From RPQJ01 sp963731105 (GTDB taxonomy: Bacteria; Pseudomonadota; Gammaproteobacteria; Steroidobacterales; Steroidobacteraceae), in the NCBI GenBank assembly GCA_963731105.1, contig CAVSUM010000004.1:195598-259597 (forward strand): a stretch of 64,000 nt of DNA. Direction: 5' to 3'. Positions within the stretch are counted from its first letter, which is position 1. Every line of letters starts with the position of its first letter. The notes below the pieces were generated by a model. The model was not told the DNA's origin. It was given only the letters and a program-made list of their open reading frames with translations, and did not search any database. Position numbers and translations under genes: made by a program. Below are positions 18,028 through 26,838 of this stretch, one piece after another.

Positions 18028-19576
18028 ATGAGCGGTCTCGTCCAGCCTCGCCAGCGTCTCGACGGCCGACAGGCCGTGCTGGTGCTGTTGCTGGTGATTG
18101 CGCTGGCTGCGGTCGGCGTCGTCTATCGCTCCACGCTGCTGTCCATCGGACACAAGTGGTTCAGCGACGACGCGTTTTCGCACGGCCTGCTGATCCTGCC
18201 GATCAGCCTGTGGCTGGCGTGGCGCAAGCGCGCGGCGCTGGCCCAAACGGCGTTCGCACCTTCGTCGCTCGGAGTGATCGCCGCGGCGCTGTGCACGCTC
18301 GCCTGGATCGTCGCCCGCGGCAGTGGCGTGCTGGTGGTCGAGCAGTTTGCGGCGGTGGCGCTGGTGCCGGCGCTGGTGCTGGCGGCGCTCGGCCCGCGCG
18401 CGACCCGCGTCCTGATCGTGCCGCTGGCGTTCCTGTTCTTCATGGTGCCGTTCGGCCGCGCGCTGGTGCCGATGCTGATGCAGGTCACGGCCGATTTCGC
18501 GACCGTGCTGCTGCAGTGGAGCGGAGTGCCGGTGCTGCGCTCGCACATGTACATCAGCATTCCTGACGGCAACTTCGAGGTGGCGCGCGCCTGCAGCGGA
18601 CTCAACTATTTCATCACCAGCCTGGTGCTGGGCTGCCTGTACGCTTACCTCAACTTCAACGGCTGGCTGAAGCGCAGCATCTGCGTCGTGGCCTTCGTCG
18701 TCCTGCCCGTGGTGCTGAATGGACTACGCGTCTACGTCACGATTCTGGTATCGCACCTGACCCAGATGCGGTTCGGCCCGGGCGAAGAGCACGTCATGTT
18801 CGGCCGGGTGTTCTTCGTGGTCGTGATGCTCGCGCTGTTCTGGTTGGCGCGCCGCTGGAACGACGACGCCGAGCCGGCCAAGGCCGTGGCACCGTCGGGC
18901 GAATATCCGCCGACGCGGCCCGTGTGGACCTGGTGGCCACTGGCGCTGGCCTGCGCCGTGGCCCTGGCCGGGCCGCCGTTCCTGTCTGCCTCGAAGGCCA
19001 GTGCCGCTGCCCGCCTGGCCGCCGCTGGCGAGCTGATCCGGCTGCCGGCTGGCGCGGCCAACTGGCAGGGACCGGCAGATGCCGCCGGCCGCTGGCGACC
19101 GCAGTACCGGGGTGGCCTGCAGGAGGCGCAAGGCGTCTACCGGGCCCCGGATGGCTCCGAGGTCGATGTGTTCGTCGCCGTGTACGGCCTGGGCAACACG
19201 CTGGGCGCGGAGATGATTTCCTACGGCAACGTCATTGCCGAATTCGAACACCAGAGCCTCGCCAACGATTCGCGTCATCCGGTCGAGTTTGCGGGCGGCA
19301 AGAGCCACATGGTTCGCCAGCTGGTAGTCAACGACGGCGGGCGCGAGCGGCTCGTCTGGCACTGGTATGTGGTCGGCGAGCAGCCGGTGGTGAGCCAGTT
19401 CGCGGCCAAGGCGCTCGAAGCCACGGCGTTCCTGACGCGCGGCGCCTGTCGCCGAGCGCATCGTGACGATCTCGACGCCCATGGACGACACGGCCGAGCA
19501 ACGGCTCGCGGAGTTTCTCGACAGCCATGGCGCGTGCGTCGTGCAGTGGCTTCGCGGTCGAGGCCTGCGGCGCATG
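18028..19576 (+). CDS. xrtA: exosortase A (XrtA/EpsH) with C-terminal EpsI domain, frameshifted near the 3' end
   Basis: A polytopic membrane cysteine transpeptidase that cleaves PEP-CTERM proteins. The exosortase half (residues 1-290, about eight helices) shows the catalytic Cys189 in ARACSGLNYF, Arg234 in LNGLRVYV and His255 in GEEHVMFGR. An EpsI domain follows from about residue 310 (RLPAGAANWQGPADAAGRW...GRERLVWHWYVVG). Near 19445 the frame breaks and resumes as VAERIVTISTPMDDTAEQRL. A second shift near 19560 would give the stop TGA at 19574-19576, overlapping the next start. The core catalytic domain is intact. Its visible substrate candidate is the PEP-CTERM gene at 59162-59915. Confidence 0.9.
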
Positions 19577-20745
19577 ACCCATGCCGGCCAGCCGCTGGTC
19601 GCGCACATCATCCATCGGCTCGACTTCGGCGGGCTGGAGAACGGGCTCGTCAATCTCGTCAACCGCCTGCCGGCCGAACGCTACCGGCACGCGATCGTCT
19701 GCCTGTCCGGATTCAGCGAGGAGTTCCGCCAGCGCATCCGTCGCACGGATGTCGAGGTGATTTCGCTCGACAAGCGGCCGGGCAAGGACTTCGCCGCCTA
19801 CGGCCGCATGTGGAGCCTGCTGCGCAAGCTGCCGCCCGGCGATCGTCCACACGCGCAATCTCGGCACCGTGGACATGCAGTGGGTCGCTCTGCGCGGCAG
19901 GCGTCCGCCACCGCGTGCACGGTGAGCATGGCTGGGAGGCGTCGGATCCAAAGGGGCTGAACCCGAAGAGGCCTGCGCATCCGGCGCGCCTGCCGACCGG
20001 TGATCCATCGCTACGTGCCGATGTCGCAGGACATCGCACGATGGCTGGAAGACGTCGGTGGGCGTCGATCCCGGCTCGCATCCGGCAGCTCTACAGCGGC
20101 GTGGATACTGAGAGTTCAGACCCTCACCCCAACCCTCTCCCACTGTCGTGGGAGAGGGTCCACTCTCCCGCCCTGGCGGGAGAGGGCCGGGGTGAGGGCT
20201 CCGACTCACCATCGGCACCGTCGGTCGCCTCGACCCCGTCAAGAACCAGTCGAGCCTCCTGGCGGCGTTCTGCGCCAGCTCCAGTCGCGATCCCCAGGCT
20301 CGGCCTCACCATCGTGGGCGATGGCCCCCTGCGAGCCTCCCTGGAGGCACAGGCGGCCTCCCTTGGCATTTCCAACCACGTGACCTTCACCGGCGCCCGC
20401 AGCGACACGCCGGACCTGATGCGCAGCTTCGACGTGTTCGTGCTGCCCTCGATCAACGAGGGCATCTCCAACACGATCCTGGAGGCCATGGCGACGGGCC
20501 TGCCGGTGGTGGCGGGCAGGGTGGGGGGCAACCCTGAGCTCATCGCAGACGGCGTCACCGGCCGTCTGTACGATCTCGCCGACCCGCAGGGGCTCGAACA
20601 CGCGCTTTTGCCCTATCTCACAGATCCGGCGCTCCGCCAGGCCCACGGCAAGGCAGGCCGCAACCGGGTAGTGCAGAATTTCAGCCTCGACGCGATGGTT
20701 GATCGCTATCTGAACCTCTATGACGAACTATTGGCCGACCGCTAG
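19573..20745 (+). CDS. PEP-CTERM/EpsH1 system glycosyltransferase (TIGR03088-like), several frameshifts and repeat insertion
   Basis: The 5' part reads MTHAGQPLVAHIIHRLDFGG-ENGLVNLVNRL, the typical start of the exosortase-linked GT4 family. Between about 19850 and 20280 the frame changes several times (GVRHRVHGEHGWEASDPKGL is in one frame, YVPMSQDIARWLEDV in another). A palindromic repeat unit sits at 20121-20199. The C-terminal half is clean: LTIVGDGPLRASLEAQA, FDVFVLPSINEGISNTILEAMATGLPVVA and GGNPELIADG, the GT-B donor-binding region, ending at 20745. It may be disabled by the combined damage, or the shifts may be sequencing errors. Confidence 0.8.
   Translation, partial: HDPCRPAAGRAHHPSARLRRAGERARQSRQPPAGRTLPARDRLPVRIQRGVPPAHPSHGCRGDFARQAAGQGLRRLRPHVEPAAQAAARRSSTRAISAPWTCSGSLCAAGVRHRVHGEHGWEASDPKGLNPKRPAHPARLPTGDPSLRADVAGHRTMAGRRRWASIPARIRQLYSGVDTESSDPHPNPLPLSWERVHSPALAGEGRGEGSDSPSAPSVASTPSRTSRASWRRSAPAPVAIPRLGLTIVGDGPLRASLEAQAASLGISNHVTFTGARSDTPDLMRSFDVFVLPSINEGISNTILEAMATGLPVVAGRVGGNPELIADGVTGRLYDLADPQGLEHALLPYLTDPALRQAHGKAGRNRVVQNFSLDAMVDRYLNLYDELLADR
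20121..20199. repeat. intragenic palindromic repeat unit, copy 2
   Basis: ccctcaccccaaccctctcc is followed by a cactg-tcg-tgggagaggg palindrome, then ctctcccgccctggcgggag and ggggtgagggct. It is the same unit as at 11335-11431, lying inside the glycosyltransferase gene where the family alignment is interrupted. It is translated as PHPNPLPLSWERV...GEGRGEG. Confidence 0.85.
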
Positions 20746-20770
20746 CCGTACCGCCATGCCTCTTCCGACT

Positions 20771-20798
20771 ATCCGCTATCCGCTATCCGCTATCCGCT
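20771..20798. repeat. heptanucleotide tandem repeat, second four-copy locus
   Basis: Four perfect copies of atccgct end 4 bases before the ATG of amidotransferase 2 and occupy the place of its ribosome-binding site. No Shine-Dalgarno-like purine run is visible between the repeat and the start. The array equals the one at 20-47. Confidence 0.9.
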
Positions 20799-20802
20799 AC
20801 CC

Positions 20803-22712
20803 ATGTGCGGCATCACCGGCCTCTTCGACACCCGCTCGCGCCGCGACTTCGATCGCGGGCTGCTGCAGCGCATGAACGACTCGCAGGCGCACCGCGGCCC
20901 CGACGGCGAGGGCCTGCACCTGGAGCCCGGCGTGGGCCTCGGCCACCGGCGGCTGTCGATCATCGACATCGCCACCGGCCAGCAGCCGCTCTACAACGAG
21001 GACGGCTCGGTGGTGGTGGTGTTCAACGGCGAGATCTACAACTACCAGGAACTGATCCCCGAGCTGCAGGCGCTCGGCCACGTGTTCCACACCCGCAGCG
21101 ACACCGAGGTGATCGTCCATGCCTGGGAGGCGTGGGGCGAGCGCTGCGTGGACCGCTTCCGCGGCATGTTCGCGTTCGCGCTCTACGACCGCAACCGCGA
21201 GACGTTGTTCATGGCGCGCGACCGGCTCGGCGTGAAGCCGCTGTATTACAGCGTGCTGCCGGACGGCACGCTGCTGTTCGGTTCCGAGCTCAAGTCGCTG
21301 CTGGTGCACCCTGGCCTGGGCCGCGACATCGACCCCTGCGCGGTCGAGGAGTACTTCGCGCTCGGCTACGTGGCCGAGCCGCGCACGGTGTTCAACGGCA
21401 CGAAGAAGCTGCCGCCCGGCCACAGGCTGACCGTGAAGCGCGGCCAGCCCGTGCCCGAGCCGGTCGAGTACTGGGACGTGCGCTTCACGCTGGCGAGCCC
21501 GATCACGCTCGAGGAAGCCTGCGAGGAACTGAACCGCCGCCTCGAGGAATCGATCCGCCTGCGCATGATCTCCGAGGTGCCGCTCGGGCGCGTTCCTGTC
21601 GGGCGGCGTCGACTCGAGCGCCGTGGTCGCGACCATGGCGCGCATCTCGAGCGAGCCGGTCAACACCTGCTCCATCTCGTTCGACGATCCGGCCTTCGAC
21701 GAGACGCGCTTTGCCCAGCAGGTGGCGGAGCGATACAAGACGCGCCACTTCGTCGACCACGTGACGAGCGACAACTTCGACCTCGTCGACCAGCTTGCCG
21801 GCATCTACGACGAACCGTACGCCGACAGTTCGGCGATCCCCACGTACCAGGTCTGCCAGCTGGCCCGCAAGCACGTCACGGTGGCGCTGTCGGGCGACGG
21901 CGGCGACGAGAACTTCGCCGGCTACCGGCGCTACCGCATGCACCTGATGGAAGAGCGCATGCGCTCGGCCCTGCCACTGGGCGTGCGACGCCCGATTTTC
22001 GGACTGCTCGGCCGCGTCTACCCCAAGGCCGACTGGGCGCCGCGGATGTTCCGCGCCAAGACCACCTTCGAGTCGCTGGCCCGCACCAGCGTCGAGGCCT
22101 ACCTGCACAGCGTGTCGATCGTGCGTGAACCGATGCGCAGCCAGTTGTTCTCGCCGGCCTTCCGCGGCAGGCTCGGCGGCTATCGGGTCAACGAGGTGTT
22201 CGAGCGCCATGCCGCGCGCGCCGGTACCGACGACCCGCTGGCGCTGGTACAGTACCTCGACCTGAAGACCTACCTGGTGGGCGACATCAACACCAAGGTC
22301 GACCGTGCCAGCATGGCGCACTCGCTCGAGGTGCGCGAGCCGCTGATGGACCACCCGCTGGTCGAGTGGCTGGCCACGTTGCCGAATGCGCTCAAGGTGC
22401 AGGGGCAGGAAGGCAAGTACTTCCTCAAGAAGGCCATGGAGCCGCACCTGCCGCACGAGATCATGTACCGGCCGAAGATGGGCTTTGCGGTGCCGCTGGC
22501 CCGCTGGTTCCGCGGTCCGCTGAAGCAGCGCGTGCGCGACGGGATCCTGGGCTCCACGCTGGCGGAAACCGGCATCTTCGACCGCAAGGTCCTCGAGCAC
22601 CTCGTCGAGGCGCACCAGGCCGGCACGCCGGGACTACAGTTCGCCGCTGTGGACCGTGCTCATGTTCGAGTCGTTCCTGCGCAACGTCACGACGGATTCG
22701 GCGCGACCATGA
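20803..22712 (+). CDS. XrtA/PEP-CTERM system amidotransferase 2 (asparagine synthase-like), two frameshifts
   Basis: MCGITGLFDTRSRRDFDR opens with Cys2 of the glutaminase domain; RRLSIIDIATGQQPLYNEDG and NGEIYNYQEL follow. The frame breaks near 21590 just before the PP-loop, which is then read as SGGVDSSAVVATM in the next frame, with ALSGDGGDENFAGYRRYR downstream. A second break near 22625 leads to the family C-terminus RDYSSPLWTVLMFESFL, stopping at TGA 22710-22712, which overlaps the next ATG. The complete protein would be about 635 residues. It is the canonical exosortase amidotransferase by sequence; copy 1 at 12459 is more divergent. No good ribosome-binding site is visible because the heptamer repeat abuts the start. 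Confidence 0.88.
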
Positions 22713-23278
22713 CGCTGCACGAGGTGCTGCGGAGCATTGCGAAATCGCTCGGCGTGCAGTACCAGTGCTATCGGGTGCTGCGGTTCGACCTGCGCGATCA
22801 AACGGCGCAGGCCAGCAGTCCGCCACCGGGGCTGCAGTTCGAAGCCGTGGACGAATCCGCGGTCCGCGCCAGCCTCGATCCCGAGATACGTGACTCCGCG
22901 ACGTTCGCGGGTCCGGGTGCGATGGCGTTCGCATTGCGCCAGGGCAGCCGGATCGTCTGCCTGCAGTGGTACTGGGTCGACGCGCGCCTGCGTGACAACG
23001 AGTTCTGGACGGTTGGTTCGCGCACCGCGGCGTCGGAGCACCTGGTCACGGTCGTCGACTGCCGCAGCCGTGGCTACGCCACGGCATTGAAACAACTGAC
23101 CGCGGCCCGCATGCGCAACCTGGGTTACGAGACCCTGCTCAGCCGCGTCTGGTGGTCGAACTGTGCATCGCTGCGCGTGAGCGCCAAGGCCGGCTGGCAG
23201 CGGGTTGGAACCAGCCTGAGCCTGAGCGTGCCGTGGCGCTCGCGGCCCATGGAGTGGCGCTGGGCCGAGCGGCCGTAG
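22709..23278 (+). CDS. GNAT-family N-acetyltransferase-like protein
   Basis: A 189-residue single-frame protein starting at the ATGA junction with amidotransferase 2. The motif CRSRGYATALKQLTAARMRNLGY resembles the acetyl-CoA pyrophosphate-binding loop (R/Q-x-x-G-x-A) and following helix of GNAT enzymes, and SAKAGWQRVGTSLSLSV is like the C-terminal strand. The substrate is unknown; operon position suggests acylation of the polysaccharide or a precursor. It ends 6 bases before the stop of the convergent ATP-grasp operon. Confidence 0.7.
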   Translation: MTLHEVLRSIAKSLGVQYQCYRVLRFDLRDQTAQASSPPPGLQFEAVDESAVRASLDPEIRDSATFAGPGAMAFALRQGSRIVCLQWYWVDARLRDNEFWTVGSRTAASEHLVTVVDCRSRGYATALKQLTAARMRNLGYETLLSRVWWSNCASLRVSAKAGWQRVGTSLSLSVPWRSRPMEWRWAERP

Positions 23279-23284
23279 CGCCGG

Positions 23285-24399
23285 TCACGCGGCAGCGGCG
23301 GCGCCGAACACCCGGCGCCAGTTCTCCGGCGACATCAGGAACGGTGCGTACAGCGGCGGGTCCCAGCGCGCATTGGCCTCGATGATCACCGGGCCGCGGG
23401 CCGTGATGGCCATGTCCCACCCCAGCGTCGGCAGCTGCGGCATGACGCGCTGTGCGCGGCACGCCAGGTCGATGGCATCGCGCCAGTGGGGAATCGGGAA
23501 TCCGTCGAACGGCAGGCCGGTGTCCGGATGCGTGGCGACCGATGTCATCCCCGAGCCGCTCGCGTGCACGGTGATGGCTCCACGCAGCACGCCGTCGCCA
23601 GGATCGCCATGCGCAATGAGGTTGCCCGTGCGTCCGAGCGAGAAATTGTCGGCGATCGTGGCGCCGACCAGCACCTTGAGCATGTAGAACAGGATCGATA
23701 CGCGACCGTCGGGCTCGAGCCAGGTGTTGATGCGCATGGTCTGCAGGCCGTTGCGTCCACACAGCCGGGCGAGTCCGGGTGCATCGAACAACCGTTCCTG
23801 GACGATGTAATCCGCCCCGCGGCTCAGGTCGGCAAACGTATCGGTGAGTTGCGGCGAGGCGATGGTTGCACCGCTGTCGGACCGTCGCCAGCCGTCGCCT
23901 GTCGCGGCGGAATGCACCAAAGCCCGACCCGTAGGCGCCGGCACGGTGCTTGACGATGAAGTCGTCCGGTAGCGTGGTCCGCGAGGTGCTGCTGCCAGGC
24001 GTGCTCGCCGTCGATCGGCAGGCCGGATCCGTCGAAGTACCGCCCGGAGCGCGTCCAGCCCACGCAGGCTGGCACCGGCAGGTCGTGCTGGCGGCAGAAC
24101 AGGTGAAACTCGTCCTTGTCCTCGGTGAGCGACTGGTGCTGCGGCGGATTCAGTGCGTTCAGCGCCACCAGCGAGCGTTCCTTGCTGATCAGCAGCGGCA
24201 AGGCGCCGGCGATCGCCGGGACGAACAGGCCGTACCGGATGATCTCGTCGCGCGAAAACTGTGCGAACGCATACAGCCGCAGGGCGCGAATCAACGCGGT
24301 CGGATAGGCGACCCGATGGCAGGCAGCGCCGCGATGCAGGTCGGCCAGGAACCGGACGATGGTGTCCAACGGTCCGGCGGTTGCGCCCCCTGCAGGCAT
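23285..24399 (-). CDS. sugar-transfer-associated ATP-grasp-like protein 2, frameshifted
   Basis: Last gene of a three-gene minus-strand operon; its ATG at 24399 overlaps the previous stop (ATGA). The N-terminal part reads TIVRFLADLHRG...SRDEIIRYGLFVPAIAG and LLISKERSLVALNALNPPQ. After two frame changes between about 23900 and 23970, the ATP-grasp core continues (YIVQERLFDAPGLARLCG, TMRINTWLEPDG, FYMLKVLVGATIADNFS) and ends with the metal-binding strand GPVIIEANARWDPPLY. The family is the ATP-grasp_ST type seen in polysaccharide loci. It should ligate a carboxylate to an amine or thiol with ATP, but the substrate is unknown. It shares architecture with the first gene of the operon. Confidence 0.8.
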
Positions 24400-25556
24400 C
24401 AGCGTGGCGCCAGGTCCGGGCGTGGCTCGAACTTGAGCAGCCGACCTTCCTCGCCGATGCGGTTGCGCCGCCAGCGCTGGAGGCGGCCGCCCAGCAGCGC
24501 ATTGTCCAGGTGGCGCAGCGCCTCCTTGCGATCGTGCGCGCGGAGCCCGCGCCGCAGTTGCCGTGCCACCTCTTGATCGCCCTTGTCCCGTGCCGCGAGC
24601 AGCATGTCGATGACGTACTCCGGTTCCATGCTGGCCGCCGCACGGCCCAGCGCGTGCATGTCGGCCAGGCGCGGGAACGGGCCCTGCACGTCCGCCAGGC
24701 GCAGCGCCGTCATCGTCCGCAGGCATTTGGAACACCTGCCGCAGTTGCCGTTCGGATTCTCCCAGCACACCAGCAGATTCTCGAGCAGCAGCGGGTGTCG
24801 TGCGACTGCCCAGGTCTTCTCCAGGCGGTTGACCGAGACATCGTCGTGAACGAGCGTCGTGGCGCCATTGGAAAACAGCGGATCGAGTATCGGGTGCGAA
24901 CCGTCGGGGCGCAGGTTGGCCGAAGAATGGCCGGTGGCGATGAAGCACCTCGCCAGGCCGAGCAGCAGGGCAATGCCTGCCAGCGTCGAGCCAAAGGTGA
25001 ACAGGCGGCTGATGCCGTGCTCGCGCACGAAGCGACTGTGGTTCGTCTCGACCGGAATCAGTTGCTTGCCGAGCAGGCCGGCGAACCGGGCGTGGCGGGC
25101 CGTGCTCTCTGCCATCTCCGCATCCGACTGCGTGAAATCGAAGCCGAAAACGAGGATGAGGGCGTCCAGTTCGTCGCGGTGACTGAGCAGGCTGAAGGAG
25201 GAATCCACGCCGCCGGCATAGAACAGCCCAACCGGGCCGTCGCTCCGGTGCCGGGCCTGCAGTTCCGCTTCCAGCGCGACCTTGTGCAGGCCTGCGTTCC
25301 AGCCGCAGTAGATGCGCTGGATCGCGTCCAGGTTCGCGGCTAGCTGCTCAGAAACCGGGAATTCCATCGGCAGGCGAATCGTCGTGCCAGCGCGCATGGC
25401 CGGCACGAGGGTCGATAGCAGCAACGCATCGCCGATCGACTGGCGACACAGGCGTGAAGCCGGCATTCGGAAGTAGAGCGGTTGGCCGCCGCAAGTCGCG
25501 CGGACCTCGGCACGGTCACACTCGATATCGGCAATTCGTACATCCTCGACGAGCAT
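24399..25556 (-). CDS. QueC-like PP-loop ATPase with four-cysteine zinc motif, unknown function
   Basis: An intact 385-residue protein. It has a PP-loop AGGVDSS at residues 114-120, which binds ATP to adenylate a substrate, and a C-x7-C-x2-C-x2-C motif at Cys264, 272, 275 and 278 (CWENPNGNCGRCSKC), like the zinc site of 7-cyano-7-deazaguanine synthase QueC. The N-terminal 100 residues and the long C-terminal tail are not QueC-like, so it is a divergent branch rather than queuosine biosynthesis. No queC/queD/queE/queF partners are visible. It is translationally coupled on both sides to ATP-grasp genes, implying a shared ATP-dependent modification pathway. Confidence 0.85.
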   Translation of the reverse strand: MLVEDVRIADIECDRAEVRATCGGQPLYFRMPASRLCRQSIGDALLLSTLVPAMRAGTTIRLPMEFPVSEQLAANLDAIQRIYCGWNAGLHKVALEAELQARHRSDGPVGLFYAGGVDSSFSLLSHRDELDALILVFGFDFTQSDAEMAESTARHARFAGLLGKQLIPVETNHSRFVREHGISRLFTFGSTLAGIALLLGLARCFIATGHSSANLRPDGSHPILDPLFSNGATTLVHDDVSVNRLEKTWAVARHPLLLENLLVCWENPNGNCGRCSKCLRTMTALRLADVQGPFPRLADMHALGRAAASMEPEYVIDMLLAARDKGDQEVARQLRRGLRAHDRKEALRHLDNALLGGRLQRWRRNRIGEEGRLLKFEPRPDLAPR

Positions 25557-26683
25557 CAGCGCGATCCCCGCTCAAGCAATGTGCGGATCGGACGGTTCAT
25601 CGGGCTCGGCAGCATGTCGCCGCCCACGTTGCCCTCGATCACGACCGGCCCGTCGGTGCCGATGCCGATGTCCCAGGTGATCAGGCCCTGTGGGCGGAAC
25701 ACCTCGGCGGCGCGCAGCGCGAGCGCGCAGGCGGCCTCCCAGCACGGGATCTGGAAACCGACGATCCGGCGACCCGTAGTCGGGTGGTCCTCAACCCGGC
25801 GCAGTGTGCGGCCGCCGTCCGGGCTGAGGAAGGCCTCGGTGATCTGGCCGGTGGCGGTGTCTACGCTGCACCACAGGTTGCCGTCGGTGCTCTGGCCCCG
25901 GTTGTCGATGATGTTGTTGCCGCTGATCAGGCGGATCGCCGAACCGATGATTTCTGCCGGTTGGTCCGGCCGGCTGACCGTCGGCAGTCGGCACGTGCAC
26001 AGGCCCGACGAGCCGATCAACCCGGCAATGGCCGCATGGGCGAACACGCGCTGCTGGACGATCGACTTGTGGCTGCCGGAGCGGACGGCGAGCGAATGGT
26101 GCGCGTACGAGGTGGTGAACAGGTTCTGTTCGGACTGGCCGAGCAGCAGCTGGTGCAGCGTGGCGGCGGAATAGCGCTGCCCGAGATGGTCGACGAAACC
26201 GTCGCCGTCGCGCCGCAGCGCAGTGACCCCGCGTCCCTGCAGGCCGAGCGCGGGCTTGACGATGAACTCGCCCTCGATGGACTGCAGCAGCGCATGCCAC
26301 TCGGCGTCGGTCGTCAGCAGCTGGCCCGCCGGTGTCCAGCCGGACGGTCGGTCGAAAACCGCATGCAGGGTCGGGGCGGGCAGCCCGGCGGTGGCACACA
26401 CCGAGTAGAACACCGCCTTGTCCGCGGCCAGGCACAGATAGGCGGGCAGGGCATATCTCTGGTCGAGCGCGATCAGTTCCTCGCGCGATGCATAGTTCTC
26501 GAGTGCGCCGTCGGAGACGACGGGATTCAGCAGGTCGTTGAAATAGATCTCGCGCGGCGAGAAGCGACGCTGCCGATACAGGTGCAGGAAGCGCCGCAGT
26601 GGCACAACAGACCCCTGGCCGAAGCGCGCTGCGGCGTCGGAGATGGCGCGCCACGCCGTCGCCACCGTGTCGAAACTGGCCAA
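25556..26683 (-). CDS. sugar-transfer-associated ATP-grasp-like protein 1
   Basis: A 375-residue intact frame and the first gene of the minus-strand operon. Features include FSPREIYFNDLLNP, EFIVKPALGLQGRGV (ATP-grasp lysine and glycine-rich loop), KSIVQQRVFAHAAIAG (hinge), TCRLPTVSRPD, and the terminal metal-binding strand GPVVIEGNVGGDMLP. This matches the ATP-grasp_ST group. The start TTG at 26683 gives the frame shown; a GTG at 26690 lies in another frame. The 82-bp duplicated element begins about 38 bases upstream and probably holds the promoter. The exact acceptor is unknown. Confidence 0.82.
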   Translation of the reverse strand: MASFDTVATAWRAISDAAARFGQGSVVPLRRFLHLYRQRRFSPREIYFNDLLNPVVSDGALENYASREELIALDQRYALPAYLCLAADKAVFYSVCATAGLPAPTLHAVFDRPSGWTPAGQLLTTDAEWHALLQSIEGEFIVKPALGLQGRGVTALRRDGDGFVDHLGQRYSAATLHQLLLGQSEQNLFTTSYAHHSLAVRSGSHKSIVQQRVFAHAAIAGLIGSSGLCTCRLPTVSRPDQPAEIIGSAIRLISGNNIIDNRGQSTDGNLWCSVDTATGQITEAFLSPDGGRTLRRVEDHPTTGRRIVGFQIPCWEAACALALRAAEVFRPQGLITWDIGIGTDGPVVIEGNVGGDMLPSPMNRPIRTLLERGSR

Positions 26684-26721
26684 GCCGCACCCCCGTGGCG
26701 CCGCGAATCCGCTACCTGATC

Positions 26722-26803
26722 GCAGTCTAGCGGCCTCGCCTTAAGTAAACTTTGAACTGTCCCAAGAGTTTGCCGCAGCGGTCGGCTATCCTCCAGAACC
26801 ATG
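26722..26803. promoter_or_regulatory. 82-bp duplicated divergent-promoter element, copy A
   Basis: It lies between the minus-strand ATP-grasp operon and the plus-strand glycosyltransferase at 26839. It matches 37683-37764 over the same 82 bases with about a dozen differences, including an identical 29-base core from gtaaactttgaactgtccc through gagtttgc. Both copies start with gcagtctagcggcc and end in an ATG. The core contains tgtccc-aagag-tttgc, loosely like a sigma-54 site but with spacing one base too long. It probably drives divergent transcription. Confidence 0.75.
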
Positions 26804-26838
26804 CACCATCCGGCACGACCAGCGGCCTGCGGGGGCGG

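Noticed and set aside
24399..25556. Naming the PP-loop gene queC
   Set aside because: Only the PP-loop and cysteine cluster match. The N- and C-terminal regions differ and no queuosine pathway genes are adjacent.
26722..26803. Calling the duplicated 82-bp element a sigma-54 promoter
   Set aside because: tgtccc-N5-tttgc lacks the GG doublet and its spacing to GC is 13 rather than 12 bases, unlike the clean site at 59963-59978.
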